Assembly (NCBI GenBank): GCA_003599055.1
Contig: QZIM01000022.1
Span: 1-44,923 of the forward strand
DNA length: 44,923 bases
From: Candidatus Woesearchaeota archaeon
GTDB lineage: Archaea; Nanobdellota; Nanobdellia; Woesearchaeales; ARS49
Reading direction: 5' to 3'
Both the position numbers and the translations under genes were made by a program. Positions within the stretch are counted from its first letter, which is position 1. The number at the start of each line of letters is the position of its first letter. Shown piece after piece: positions 1-8,216 of this stretch. Under the pieces are notes generated by a model. That model ran no database searches and was not told the origin of the DNA. It saw nothing but the letters and a program-made list of their open reading frames with translations.

Positions 1-1626
1 CCACGTCGCATTACTCGTATTCGCAGGAATACTGCTCACAAACGTCACATTCTGCGGAAGCGTATCATTCACCGTCACATTAAACGCATCCTCATTTGAT
101 GCAGTTATCGTAATTGTGTACACGAGCGTCCCGCCCGCAAACACGTTTGCCGGCGCACCCTTTACCACCGTCACATTCGTATCCACCGGCGCAATCAATG
201 TTGTTTGCTCGCTTACCGGGAAAATGTACAAAATGCCATTCTCATCCTGCCACGTAATGTTTGCCGTGTTATTGATGATTGTGCCGTTCGCCTGACTGCT
301 CACGTTTACACTTATATTGATGACAAAGACCGTCCCATTTGACAAATTACCCAAAGACCACGTATTATTTGTCCCGCCATCAGGCGCAGGGTCAGAACTC
401 ACAAACGCCGCAATCTCCGGCGCATACGCATCAACCACGGTCACATTCGTGAAATTAAAATCACCCGACACGTTCACCGTAATCGTATAATTCAGCACAT
501 TTGACATTGACACGTTCAGCGGGTCAGGAGAATCATCCTTGCGCCCCGCGACAAAACACGTCGTATTCACGGTCAGACTTGTTGAATTTGACACAAAATC
601 ATCATCCTGCGTAAACCATCCCAACCCCACCCCGTCCCCTGTTGAAACAAAATCCTCCTCCTCGTACAACCAGAACACCGTCGTATTCGTCAAATTCACC
701 GTGCAATCAACTTCCGCAGTCACATTCACTATGAAAATCGTCCCGTTAGACAAGTTCCCAAGAGAAATATTCGTCCCATTCAACGACGAAGGAGATGAAT
801 TCAGAAAAGTCGCATTCGTCAACGTGTCATTCAAAGAGACGTTTGTCGCATTCGTCCCGTTGCTCGTCACGTTCAGAATGACTGCCCAAATCACAATCTT
901 GCGATGCCGCGTGAAATTAAACGCCGGCTGCTTGACAATGGAAATAGTCGGGAATCCGCTCGGAACAACCGCCTCAGTCTTACACGAACTGGTACACCCA
1001 TCCCCACTCACCTGATTATTATCATCACACTCCTCATCATCGGCAGTTCCCGACAAGTCATCAAGCCCCTCCGCATCCAACACTCCATCACCGCAGAACG
1101 TACAGCACCCAAAACCGCCCGAATCCGGCGGGTGAAACAACCCTCCAAGCGTCCCAATAAAAGACGTCGGCGCAAACGGCGGGAAATACACCGAACAGGC
1201 AAACGGATTGATACCAAGCGAACTGCTTGCGTGCTCCGCAGTACACTCAGACATCGTCCTGCACGGGCGCTGCTTTGGCGTACAACAATGCGATGCAGGA
1301 GACATAAAGACTGAATCGTGACACGGCGGAGCAGGACAGGTTGGCCCGACACACACAATCGGTGCAGGACCCAACACTGACGCAAAACTTGACGCAGGAG
1401 GAGTAACCCCTGCACCCGGCTGGTCACAATCCGCAGTTGAAACACACGACCCATCAGTATACGCGATAACCGAAATCGTCTTTCCGCCTCCTGATGCAAG
1501 CCCGCTTAACGGGCTGTGCGTCCCGTGCCCGCTGCTTGGCATTCCCTGCTGCGTTTCCACCACAAAAAACACTGCAGCTAACGCAGCAACAACCAAAACA
1601 ATTAGCGGAAGGGTTTGACCTCTCAA
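1..1626 (-). CDS. Large secreted/surface protein with DUF11-like repeats (3' end outside window)
   Basis: The frame stays open for 542 codons and runs off the window edge. It begins at a TTG preceded by AGGTG (1635-1639), with a TATA-like element at 1667-1679. Residues 5-23 form a hydrophobic signal/anchor segment. Residues 60-145 are cysteine-rich. Residues 178-215 form a C-G-D-G...E-C-D-D-N-N...G-D-G-C...C module like the Myxococcus cysteine-rich repeat. From about residue 225 it is beta-rich and packed with N-x-S/T sequons; the phrase LGNLSNGT occurs twice, as expected for DUF11/conserved-repeat domains. I infer an N-glycosylated cell-surface protein, possibly adhesive. It is divergent from secFD. 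The exact ligand or partner is unknown. Confidence 0.85.
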   Translation of the reverse strand, partial: MRGQTLPLIVLVVAALAAVFFVVETQQGMPSSGHGTHSPLSGLASGGGKTISVIAYTDGSCVSTADCDQPGAGVTPPASSFASVLGPAPIVCVGPTCPAPPCHDSVFMSPASHCCTPKQRPCRTMSECTAEHASSSLGINPFACSVYFPPFAPTSFIGTLGGLFHPPDSGGFGCCTFCGDGVLDAEGLDDLSGTADDEECDDNNQVSGDGCTSSCKTEAVVPSGFPTISIVKQPAFNFTRHRKIVIWAVILNVTSNGTNATNVSLNDTLTNATFLNSSPSSLNGTNISLGNLSNGTIFIVNVTAEVDCTVNLTNTTVFWLYEEEDFVSTGDGVGLGWFTQDDDFVSNSTSLTVNTTCFVAGRKDDSPDPLNVSMSNVLNYTITVNVSGDFNFTNVTVVDAYAPEIAAFVSSDPAPDGGTNNTWSLGNLSNGTVFVINISVNVSSQANGTIINNTANITWQDENGILYIFPVSEQTTLIAPVDTNVTVVKGAPANVFAGGTLVYTITITASNEDAFNVTVNDTLPQNVTFVSSIPANTSNATW

Positions 1627-1666
1627 GTTTCAGACACCTATTTTAAACCAAAAACAACCACTTCGA

Positions 1667-1722
1667 TATTAAAAAGCTATCTGTGCACCTCCACAAACTT
1701 TAAAAACACACGCCCGCGGAGG
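1667..1722. promoter_or_regulatory. Divergent promoter between surface protein and secF
   Basis: For the minus strand, an AT-rich TATA element at 1667-1679 would give a leader of about 20 nt carrying AGGTG. For the plus strand, CTTTAAAAAC at 1698-1707 lies about 28 nt before the secF ATG, and GGAGG sits at 1718-1722. The regions are adjacent but not overlapping. Confidence 0.6.
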
Positions 1723-1730
1723 CAAAGGCG

Positions 1731-2624
1731 ATGAAGCAAACCGCCCTGCGCCTCTATGATGCCCATTACAAAAAGCTGGCCCTCCTTGCGTTTGCCATCC
1801 TCATTGCAAGCACCATCTTTCTTGGCGCACGCTACGCGACAACCGGCGAACTCTTCAACCAAGGCGTTTCACTCAAAGGCGGCATCACGCTCACCATCCC
1901 CCTTTTGGAGCAGGTGAACGTTCAAGAACTCCAAACCGCCCTCTCCTCGTCCAACCCCGAAGCAGAAATCGCGGTCCGCGAAATAACCGAAGGCGGACGC
2001 ACAACCGCGCTCATCATTGAAGCCGCAGACATCAGCGCAGAAAACCTTGAAGCAAGCATCCGCGCAGCAGGCATCACCCTCACGGAAGGCACCTATAGTA
2101 TAGAGAACATGGGCTCATCACTTGGCCAACAATTCTTTGGTCAAACCATACGCGCAGTCCTCTACGCATTCATCGCCATGAGCATCGTCGTCTTCATCAC
2201 CTTTCGCTCACTCATCCCCTCAAGCTTCGTCATCCTTGCCGCACTCTCCGACATCATCAGCACCCTTGCCGTAGTCAACCTCCTTGACATCCGCCTCAGC
2301 ACGGCAGGCATCGCTGCGTTCCTTATGCTCATCGGCTACTCGGTCGACACGGACATCCTCCTCACCACGCGCGTCCTTAAACGCAAAGGAGAAGGCGGAA
2401 CCATCCTTGCCCGAACACTCTCCGCCATGAAAACAGGAGTGTTCATGACCCTCACCGCCCTTTCCGCAAGCATCATCGGACTCATTTTCACCCAATCAGA
2501 AACGATTCGCCAAATCATGCTTATCATCACCATCGGGCTCGTATTTGACCTCATTTACACCTGGATGCAAAACGCAGGCATCCTCCGCTGGTACCTTGAG
2601 AGGAAAGAACATGTCCAACCTTAA
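1731..2624 (+). CDS. secF: Protein-export membrane protein SecF
   Basis: SecF is half of the SecDF complex, an RND-family membrane protein that assists Sec-dependent export on the outer face of the membrane. This 297-aa protein has the archaeal layout: one N-terminal membrane segment (about 17-35), an external domain (about 50-130) containing LKGGITLT, then five membrane segments. The conserved fourth-segment motif GYSVDTDILLTTR (about 203-215) marks SecF. A GGAGG lies 8 nt before the ATG. The gene overlaps secD by 14 nt, the archaeal order F then D. No SecA or YajC gene is seen here, as expected for archaea. Confidence 0.95.
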   Translation: MKQTALRLYDAHYKKLALLAFAILIASTIFLGARYATTGELFNQGVSLKGGITLTIPLLEQVNVQELQTALSSSNPEAEIAVREITEGGRTTALIIEAADISAENLEASIRAAGITLTEGTYSIENMGSSLGQQFFGQTIRAVLYAFIAMSIVVFITFRSLIPSSFVILAALSDIISTLAVVNLLDIRLSTAGIAAFLMLIGYSVDTDILLTTRVLKRKGEGGTILARTLSAMKTGVFMTLTALSASIIGLIFTQSETIRQIMLIITIGLVFDLIYTWMQNAGILRWYLERKEHVQP

Positions 2625-4335
2625 AAAAATCCTCACCAACAGCAAAGTCGTCATCCTCCTCATTGCACTCGTCCTTGGAGCAATTGCAATCTATCCAAAC
2701 CCGTGGGCGGAAGGAGTCACCATCAAAGGCATTGCAAAAAACAGTTCCGCAGAACTTGGCGGAATGCAAAGCCCCAAAGGCAACGTTGCCCCCATGCAGC
2801 TCGAACGCATCATCGCCATCAACAATAAACCGCTCGCTTCACTTGAAGAATATTACACGCTCACCCGTGCCATCCAACCCAACCAAACCGTCCGCATCAA
2901 AACAACCACGACCACTTATACTCTTGTTGCAAAACCCATTTACCACATCACCGAAACAAACCAAACCACTGTCCGCCTTGTCAACGAAACATACGAAACA
3001 AACGAAACCATCAACGGAACAAACACCACCGTCACCAAAACCCGCACGGCCAAAATTGAAGAACCCGTTATCATCACTGAAATCATCGGCGCAGAACCGC
3101 TCGGAATATCGGTCGGCGAAACCCCCAAAAGCAACCTCCGCAAAGGCCTTGACCTTTCCGGCGGAACAAGAGTCGTCCTCAAACCCGCAGGACCCGCAAC
3201 CGCAGAACAAGTCACCGACGCCGTTGACACGCTCAAAGAACGCCTCAACGTCTACGGCCTTAGCGACGTCCTTGTCACCGAAGTTGCAACCCAACCGGAC
3301 CTCCTTGGCGGAGGCGATAGGTACATCCTTGTTGAAATTGCAGGAGCCACCGAAACCGAAGTTCGCGAACTCCTTGGCTCACAAGGCAAATTTGAAGCCC
3401 GCATCGGGAGCGAAACCGTCTTCTCCGGCGGAAACGACATCACCTACGTCTGCAGAACCGCACAATGCTCCGGCCTTGACCCCAACCGCGGCTGCGGAAC
3501 ATCCGGCGAAGGATGGGCGTGCCAATTCCTCTTCACCATCACCCTCGCTCCTGAAGCTGCAGAACGCCAAGCACGCATCACAAGCGGACTTCGCGTCGTC
3601 GGCGACAGGCTCTCCGAAAACATCACCCTCATCCTCGACGACCAACCGGTCGACGAACTCGGCATCGCCGCAGACCTCAAGGGCCGCGCGGTCACCGACA
3701 TCGCAATCACCGGCGGCGGAAGCGGCATCTCCGAACAGGCAGCAATCCAAAACACACTTGAAAACATGAAACGCCTGCAAACCGTCCTCAAAACCGGCTC
3801 GCTCCCCATCAAACTCGACATTGAACGCGTCGACACCATCTCACCCACCCTTGGCAAAGGATTCCTCACCAACGCACTCCTCGTCGGCCTTCTCTCCCTT
3901 GTTGCCGTCTCCAGCATCGTCTACATCCGCTACCGCAGATTCGCCGTCGCAATCCCCATCATGTTCACCGCAGTTTGCGAAATCTTCCTCACGCTCAGCC
4001 TTGCCGCACTCATCGGTTGGAACATCGACCTTGCCGCAGTCGCAGGAATCATCCTCGCAGTCGGCACCGGCGTCAACGACCAACTCATCATCACCGACGA
4101 AACCATCTCCGGAGAAGACGACAGCGGACGCTCCTGGAAAGAACGCGTCAAACGCGCATTCTTCATTATTATGAGCGCCTACTTCACCCTCTCCGTCGCA
4201 ATGATACCGCTTTTCTTCGCCGGCGCAGGGCTTTTGAAGGGTTTTGCACTGACGACAATTCTTGCCGTCTCCATCGGCGTCTTCATCACAAGACCTGCGT
4301 ACTCCGCAATTGTGCAAAAACTGGTCGAGCAGTAA
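2611..4335 (+). CDS. secD: Protein-export membrane protein SecD
   Basis: SecD partners SecF in protein export. I place the start at the ATG inside the secF 3' end, preceded by GAGAGGAAAG; an upstream in-frame ATG at 2545 would only add 22 residues encoded within secF. The 574-aa product has an N-terminal membrane segment (about 9-28), a PDZ-like region with repulsive polar/threonine stretches (about 35-160), the SecD P1 signature LRKGLDLSGGTR (about 176-187), a large external domain including a Cys-containing insert (about 270-310), and five C-terminal membrane segments with GTGVNDQLIITDE near residue 485. Translational coupling with secF is likely. Confidence 0.95.
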   Translation: MSNLKKILTNSKVVILLIALVLGAIAIYPNPWAEGVTIKGIAKNSSAELGGMQSPKGNVAPMQLERIIAINNKPLASLEEYYTLTRAIQPNQTVRIKTTTTTYTLVAKPIYHITETNQTTVRLVNETYETNETINGTNTTVTKTRTAKIEEPVIITEIIGAEPLGISVGETPKSNLRKGLDLSGGTRVVLKPAGPATAEQVTDAVDTLKERLNVYGLSDVLVTEVATQPDLLGGGDRYILVEIAGATETEVRELLGSQGKFEARIGSETVFSGGNDITYVCRTAQCSGLDPNRGCGTSGEGWACQFLFTITLAPEAAERQARITSGLRVVGDRLSENITLILDDQPVDELGIAADLKGRAVTDIAITGGGSGISEQAAIQNTLENMKRLQTVLKTGSLPIKLDIERVDTISPTLGKGFLTNALLVGLLSLVAVSSIVYIRYRRFAVAIPIMFTAVCEIFLTLSLAALIGWNIDLAAVAGIILAVGTGVNDQLIITDETISGEDDSGRSWKERVKRAFFIIMSAYFTLSVAMIPLFFAGAGLLKGFALTTILAVSIGVFITRPAYSAIVQKLVEQ

Positions 4336-4338
4336 GCG

Positions 4339-4394
4339 GTTATCGGTGCTCAGTTGTCAGTGTTCAGTTGCCCGTGTTCGGTGCTCATTTGTCA
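4339..4394. repeat. Heptanucleotide tandem repeat, array A (8 units)
   Basis: Directly after the secD stop there are eight consecutive 7-nt units in perfect register: GTTATCG, GTGCTCA, GTTGTCA, GTGTTCA, GTTGCCC, GTGTTCG, GTGCTCA, TTTGTCA. The shared core is GTNNTCA. The same unit occurs at three other gene borders (8.1, 12.8 and 16.2 kb). Confidence 0.8.
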
Positions 4395-4436
4395 GAACTA
4401 CTCCGTCCCTGCTTTTTTCCACCCTGCGCTCGCAAG

Positions 4437-4448
4437 GTTTTTAACACC
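4437..4448 (+). promoter_or_regulatory. TATA element for the NFACT gene
   Basis: GTTTTTAACACC lies about 27 nt before the ATG at 4469, so transcription should start at or next to the start codon (leaderless). Confidence 0.5.
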
Positions 4449-4468
4449 GCCCACTTCCTCCACACCTG

Positions 4469-5548
4469 ATGAAAACCGAAATCACTTCCCTTGACCTCCT
4501 TTTCCTTTGCCGTGAACTCCAAACCCTCGTCGGCTCACGCGTGGACAAAATATACCGGCCGGACGGCTTTCTCTTCCAACTCCACAAAACAGGCTCAGGA
4601 AAACTCTTCCTTCGCACGGAAAAAAACGCAGTTTGGCTCGCCGCAGCAAAAACCGAAACCCCCGAAACACCCGGAGGGCTTTGCAGCACCCTTCGCAAAT
4701 ACCTTGAAGGCAAAAAACTCACCTCGCTTGAACAAGTCAACGGCGAACGCATCCTCAAACTCACCTTCCAAACCCAACAAGACACCTATTCCCTGTACAT
4801 TGAACTCTTCAGCAACGGTAACATTGTTCTTGCCGACGAACACGGCATTGTCAAGGCAGCCCAAGAAGAACGCGCGTGGAAAGACCGCGAAATCAAACGC
4901 GGAAAACCCTACGCGCTCCCGCCCGCAAAAAAGAACTTCACCCAGATAAGCCCTGCAGACCTTGACAGCACCACTCCAATCAGTAAGCACCTTGCAACCT
5001 TAGGCCTTGGCAAAACATACGCCGAAGAACTCTGCCTTCGTGCAGGCACCGACCCAACCTCAAACTCGCTCACCGAAAACGAACGCATCACCCTTCACGC
5101 ATACCTGCAAAAACTGCTCAAAGAACCCATCAGCGCATTCGCATACCCCGACGGAGAAATAACTCCCTTTGCGCTCAGCGGCAAAACAGGAACCGCCTAC
5201 CCGTCCTTTAGCGCGGCAATCGACGCCAACCTCTCCAAAAGCGCAGCCCTCACCAAACTCGAAAAAAGCCGCGCACGCTTTGACTCAGAAAAAGAACGCA
5301 TCCAAAACGCGATAACCATACAGGAAAGAACCCTTACAAAAATCAACGAAGACGCAGCCAAACAACAACGCGCAGGAGAACTCATCTACGAACACTACCA
5401 AGAACTCAAAAACATCCTTGACCAACTCCACGCGGCAAAGAAAAAACACTCCCTCCAAGAAATCGCGCAAAAACTCAAAGGCCACGCCGTGATTAAACAC
5501 GTCAACCCGAAAACACAAGAAATCACCGTTGAGATTACAGATGACTGA
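4469..5548 (+). CDS. NFACT-N domain protein (RqcH/Tae2/NEMF-like), lacking NFACT-R
   Basis: NFACT proteins bind peptidyl-tRNA on stalled large ribosomal subunits and recruit tRNA for tail synthesis. Residues 7-140 match NFACT-N: SLDLLFLCREL, SRVDKIYRPDG, CSTLRKYLEGKKL and an E-R pair at 93-94 in place of the usual D-R. Residues about 255-335 form a charged coiled coil. The protein stops at residue 359, just after the strand that normally leads into the C-terminal NFACT-R (DUF814) domain, which is absent here; full-length archaeal homologues are much longer. It overlaps the next gene by 8 nt. Either NFACT-R is encoded elsewhere or the factor has been reduced. Confidence 0.85.
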   Translation: MKTEITSLDLLFLCRELQTLVGSRVDKIYRPDGFLFQLHKTGSGKLFLRTEKNAVWLAAAKTETPETPGGLCSTLRKYLEGKKLTSLEQVNGERILKLTFQTQQDTYSLYIELFSNGNIVLADEHGIVKAAQEERAWKDREIKRGKPYALPPAKKNFTQISPADLDSTTPISKHLATLGLGKTYAEELCLRAGTDPTSNSLTENERITLHAYLQKLLKEPISAFAYPDGEITPFALSGKTGTAYPSFSAAIDANLSKSAALTKLEKSRARFDSEKERIQNAITIQERTLTKINEDAAKQQRAGELIYEHYQELKNILDQLHAAKKKHSLQEIAQKLKGHAVIKHVNPKTQEITVEITDD

Positions 5549-5965
5549 ACCCAAACTCTTCCTTGCCACCAAAGCAATCATCGTGCACAACGGCAAAATC
5601 CTTCTCCTCAAAGAAAGCAAAAAATACACAGACGGCACAAACGCAGGACGCTACGACTTCCCCGGCGGCAGGCTCAAGCCCGGCGAACGATACGATGACG
5701 CGCTCCTTCGCGAAGTACGCGAAGAAACAGGACTTGACGTTGAAATCAGCAATACTCTTTGCGTTAACGAATGGCGCCCAACTGTCCGAGACGAACACTG
5801 GCACATCGTCGGCGTTTCTTTTTGTGCCGCGCAAAAACCAATACGGTTACCTTAAGCGAAGACCACTCTGAATACCTCTGGATATCGCCCGAAGAACACC
5901 GTGCGCACAACATCATTGAGACAAATTTGCCGGCGTTTGAATCCTACCTAAAACTGAACCGTTAA
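5541..5965 (+). pseudogene. Nudix hydrolase, interrupted by a -1 frameshift
   Basis: The first frame (5541-5855) encodes 104 residues with a clear Nudix box, GGRLKPGERYDDALLREVRE followed by ETG, which binds metal and hydrolyses nucleoside-diphosphate-X substrates. It then ends prematurely at AQKPIRLP. The correct C-terminal half continues in another frame (SEDHSEYLWISPEEH...LKLNR) up to 5965. Adding one A to the A5 run near 5833-5837 restores a continuous protein of about 141 aa. The ATG lies inside the end of the NFACT gene. This may be a real mutation, a sequencing or assembly error in the homopolymer, or slippage; the two halves are both well conserved in style, so the lesion is recent or artificial. 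Confidence 0.8.
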
Positions 5966-6726
5966 CGCCACGACAACTTCTCAATCGCCGCCCACGCCTT
6001 CTGCTCGTTATACCGTGCGAACCGCTCAAGCGCCTCCTTCCACCTTGGATGCAGCCGAACGTTCCCGCCCGTCCGTTCCATATTCGGAAAAAGCCTCATA
6101 AAAAGCACAATCAGCACTTCCGGATGCGCAAGCAAAACAGGAGAAACCTTCTCCGCAACACCCACCGGATACGCAACGGTATAATCAGTATGCGAGCCCT
6201 CACGGCTATCCCCGGTAAAATCATTAAATGACAACTTCACCCCAACAAAATCACCCACTTGCACCGGAGGAGTTATCTTTGCCAAATTCGGCGCCTTATC
6301 AAACGTCGCCTGAAAATAATTATCCCACGAGTCCATAAACAACGCCCGATGATGTATTTCACGCTCGGCAAACCGCGTAATAAACTTATCAGACGGGCCG
6401 CGATACCCCTGAATCCTGTGCCCCCTCGCTGAGGCCACCGCGCCAAACACCGCGTGAATCACTTGGTCATTTTCAAGCAAAAACTTCATTACCTGCTCAG
6501 GCGACCACTGCTTTTCCGCAACGCCCTGCAACGCGGGAGATTTTGAAAACGCCTCCCCTGCCGGCTGAAGCATCTGCCGCTCAATTTCCCCCTGCAATTC
6601 ACTTCCCGTACTCTTCAGCCAACTTTTCAGAATACCTGCTGCCTCCTCAGAAATTTTTCCCTCATTTTGCAAGTGCGGAATTAACTGCCCAACCCACCGC
6701 TCAACAAACGCGTCCACTGCCTTCAT
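5962..6726 (-). CDS. Conserved-looking hypothetical protein
   Basis: I do not recognise this 254-aa protein. It starts at an ATG preceded by GGAAGG; a TTG one codon upstream is less likely. The N-terminal third is helical and charged, the middle has a GHRIQGYRGPSDKF segment, and the C-terminal third has a hydrophobic helix (PVLLAHPEVLIVLFMRLFP) followed by an R-W-K-E basic tail. No signal peptide or clear enzyme motif is visible. Its stop shares a TTAA palindrome with the stop of the convergent Nudix gene. Confidence 0.65.
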   Translation of the reverse strand: MKAVDAFVERWVGQLIPHLQNEGKISEEAAGILKSWLKSTGSELQGEIERQMLQPAGEAFSKSPALQGVAEKQWSPEQVMKFLLENDQVIHAVFGAVASARGHRIQGYRGPSDKFITRFAEREIHHRALFMDSWDNYFQATFDKAPNLAKITPPVQVGDFVGVKLSFNDFTGDSREGSHTDYTVAYPVGVAEKVSPVLLAHPEVLIVLFMRLFPNMERTGGNVRLHPRWKEALERFARYNEQKAWAAIEKLSWR

Positions 6727-6805
6727 CAAGACCTTCCTCTTTTTTCCCTATATAATCATTCTGCCGTACTTCGCCGTGACATCACCACCGGCCAAACCCG
6801 AAAGC

Positions 6806-6813
6806 TTTATAAA
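6806..6813 (+). promoter_or_regulatory. TATA box of the 5S rRNA gene
   Basis: TTTATAAA lies about 27-28 nt before the predicted 5S 5' end, the normal archaeal spacing. The gene therefore has its own promoter rather than being part of a 16S-23S operon. Confidence 0.75.
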
Positions 6814-6835
6814 CCACCCCTTGTGGAAACGCGGT

Positions 6836-6947
6836 TAGGACGGCCATAGGAGCCGGGTTCCACCTGGTCTCATTCGAACCCAGCAGTTAAACCGGCTTCC
6901 GTCGCGGCCTGTACTCCGTTATGGGGGAAATCCGCGAAGCTGTCCAC
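6836..6947 (+). rRNA. rrf: 5S ribosomal RNA
   Basis: The ends pair as GGACGGC (6838-6844) with GCTGTCC (6939-6945), forming helix I. Helix II pairs GAGCCGG with CCGGCTT. The conserved loop segment CTCATTCGAACCCAGCAG and following GTTAAACC match the 5S loop B/C core. GTACTCCGTTATGGGGGA matches the helix IV/loop E region. Size is about 112 nt. The gene stands alone, with its own TATA box and a T-rich 3' flank; exact ends are approximate. Confidence 0.92.
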
Positions 6948-7155
6948 CTTTTCTTTCAAACTTTCTGCGGAAAGTTTGATCAAAATGCGCTCTTCTGCTC
7001 TGCTCGAGAAACAAATCATAAAGGTTCGCTTCGCGAACCTGTTTTAAACATTCTCTCGCATCGCAGATGTCGCGCTCTCTATCTTGCAACATCAGCAAGT
7101 GCAGCAGACGGCATCTTCACAATCATTAAATACCCAAATTGCCCCAAATTTTCTT
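6948..7155. other. Non-coding spacer with two perfect hairpins after 5S rRNA
   Basis: No credible gene is seen between 5S rRNA and the epimerase. Two hairpins are present: an 8-bp stem AAACTTTC/GAAAGTTT with loop TGCG (6958-6977), and an 8-bp stem AGGTTCGC/GCGAACCT with loop TTC (7022-7040) followed by GTTTT. They may terminate or process the 5S transcript. CATTAAATA at 7125-7133 is the likely TATA box of the downstream epimerase, 27 nt before its ATG. Confidence 0.6.
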
Positions 7156-8067
7156 ATGAAAATCCTCGTTACCGGCGGAGCAGGATTCATCGGCTCCCAC
7201 CTCACCGAAGCCCTCATCCTTGCAGGACACACCGTCACGGTCATCGATAATCTGCGCTCAGGACACGAACAAAACCTTGCCGCAGTAAAAGACAAAATTA
7301 ACTTCATCAAAGGCGACATTAACGATGAAAAAACACTCGCAACCGCGATGAACGGGCAAGAAGCAGTCTTCCACCTTGCCGCAATAGCATCAGTCCCTTA
7401 CTCCGTTGAACACCCGCTCGAAACACACGACGTCAACGCAACAGGAACCCTTCGCGTCCTTCTCGCTGCACGCGCGGCAGGCGTCAAAAAACTCATCTAC
7501 AGCTCAACCGCCGCAGTCTACGGCGACGAACCAACCCTTCCCAAAACAGAACTTTCCCCACTCAAGCCCCAAACACCCTACGCGCTCACCAAACTCGCAG
7601 GTGAACACTATGCCCGTATGTTCCACACTCTTTACGGCATGCACACCACAGCCCTTCGCTATTTCAACGTCTACGGACCCCGCCAAGACCCAACCTCGCC
7701 CTACAGCGGCGTCATCACCAAATTCATCACCGCACTCAAAACAGGAAAACAGCCCGTCATCTTCGGTGACGGCATGCAAACAAGAGACTTTGTCTTTGTC
7801 GGCGACGTTGTGCAGGCAAATCTCAAAGCACTGGAGTCAAGCCAAACAGGAGTCTTTAACATCGGAACCGGCGTTCAAGCCAGCATCAACGAACTCTATG
7901 CACACCTCACCGAGGCACTCGGCAAAGAGGTCATCGCACGCTACGAAGCCCGCGCCGCAGGAGACATCCTCCACTCGGTTGCCGACATCACCTCCGCAAA
8001 AAAAATACTCAGCTATTCACCCCAAACAACCCTGCACGAAGGGATTGAACGCACGGTCAAACACTGA
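7156..8067 (+). CDS. NAD-dependent epimerase/dehydratase (UDP-glucose/UDP-GlcNAc 4-epimerase type)
   Basis: This extended SDR-family enzyme interconverts or modifies nucleotide sugars, probably for glycan synthesis. The 303-aa protein has the Rossmann motif TGGAGFIG (6-13), HLAA (about 73-76), the catalytic Ser region YSSTAAVYG (about 115-123), the Y-x3-K pair in YALTK (about 142-146) and RYFNVYGPRQDP. PYSGVITKF is typical of UDP-hexose 4-epimerases of archaea and bacteria. The start at 7156 lies 27 nt from a TATA box, so the mRNA is probably leaderless. It may feed glycosylation of the sequon-rich surface proteins here. The exact sugar cannot be decided. Confidence 0.88.
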   Translation: MKILVTGGAGFIGSHLTEALILAGHTVTVIDNLRSGHEQNLAAVKDKINFIKGDINDEKTLATAMNGQEAVFHLAAIASVPYSVEHPLETHDVNATGTLRVLLAARAAGVKKLIYSSTAAVYGDEPTLPKTELSPLKPQTPYALTKLAGEHYARMFHTLYGMHTTALRYFNVYGPRQDPTSPYSGVITKFITALKTGKQPVIFGDGMQTRDFVFVGDVVQANLKALESSQTGVFNIGTGVQASINELYAHLTEALGKEVIARYEARAAGDILHSVADITSAKKILSYSPQTTLHEGIERTVKH

Positions 8068-8073
8068 ACGGCG

Positions 8074-8168
8074 GCTCGTCGTTGGCAGTTATTCACTGAT
8101 TATTTGTAATCAGTTCTCAGTTATCGGTCGTCAGTTATCAGTCATTGGTTGTTGGCCCTTGGTTTCTG
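8074..8168. repeat. Heptanucleotide tandem repeat, array B
   Basis: After the epimerase stop, eight units run in register from 8113: GTTCTCA, GTTATCG, GTCGTCA, GTTATCA, GTCATTG, GTTGTTG, GCCCTTG, GTTTCTG. A more degenerate 7-nt series (GTTGGCA, GTTATTC...) lies at 8074-8108, offset by 4 nt. The unit is the same as in the arrays at 4.3, 12.8 and 16.2 kb. Confidence 0.75.
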
Positions 8169-8216
8169 TCCGACGAGACACAATACCTTTAAATCCTCAT
8201 CATTGCAAAAAAACAC

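Noticed and set aside
2545-2610. Longer N-terminus for SecD
   Set aside because: It lies within secF and the shorter start has a better ribosome-binding context and a normal SecD N-terminus.
5833-5837. Programmed -1 frameshift in the Nudix gene
   Set aside because: The zero-frame codons CAA AAA do not form a proper X-XXY-YYZ slippery site, and no downstream pseudoknot is obvious; an indel is simpler.
6921-7250. 109-codon frame starting within 5S rRNA
   Set aside because: It overlaps 5S rRNA and the epimerase start and has no protein-like features.
4339-8168. Heptad repeats as a CRISPR array
   Set aside because: Units are 7 nt without spacers; no cas genes are present.
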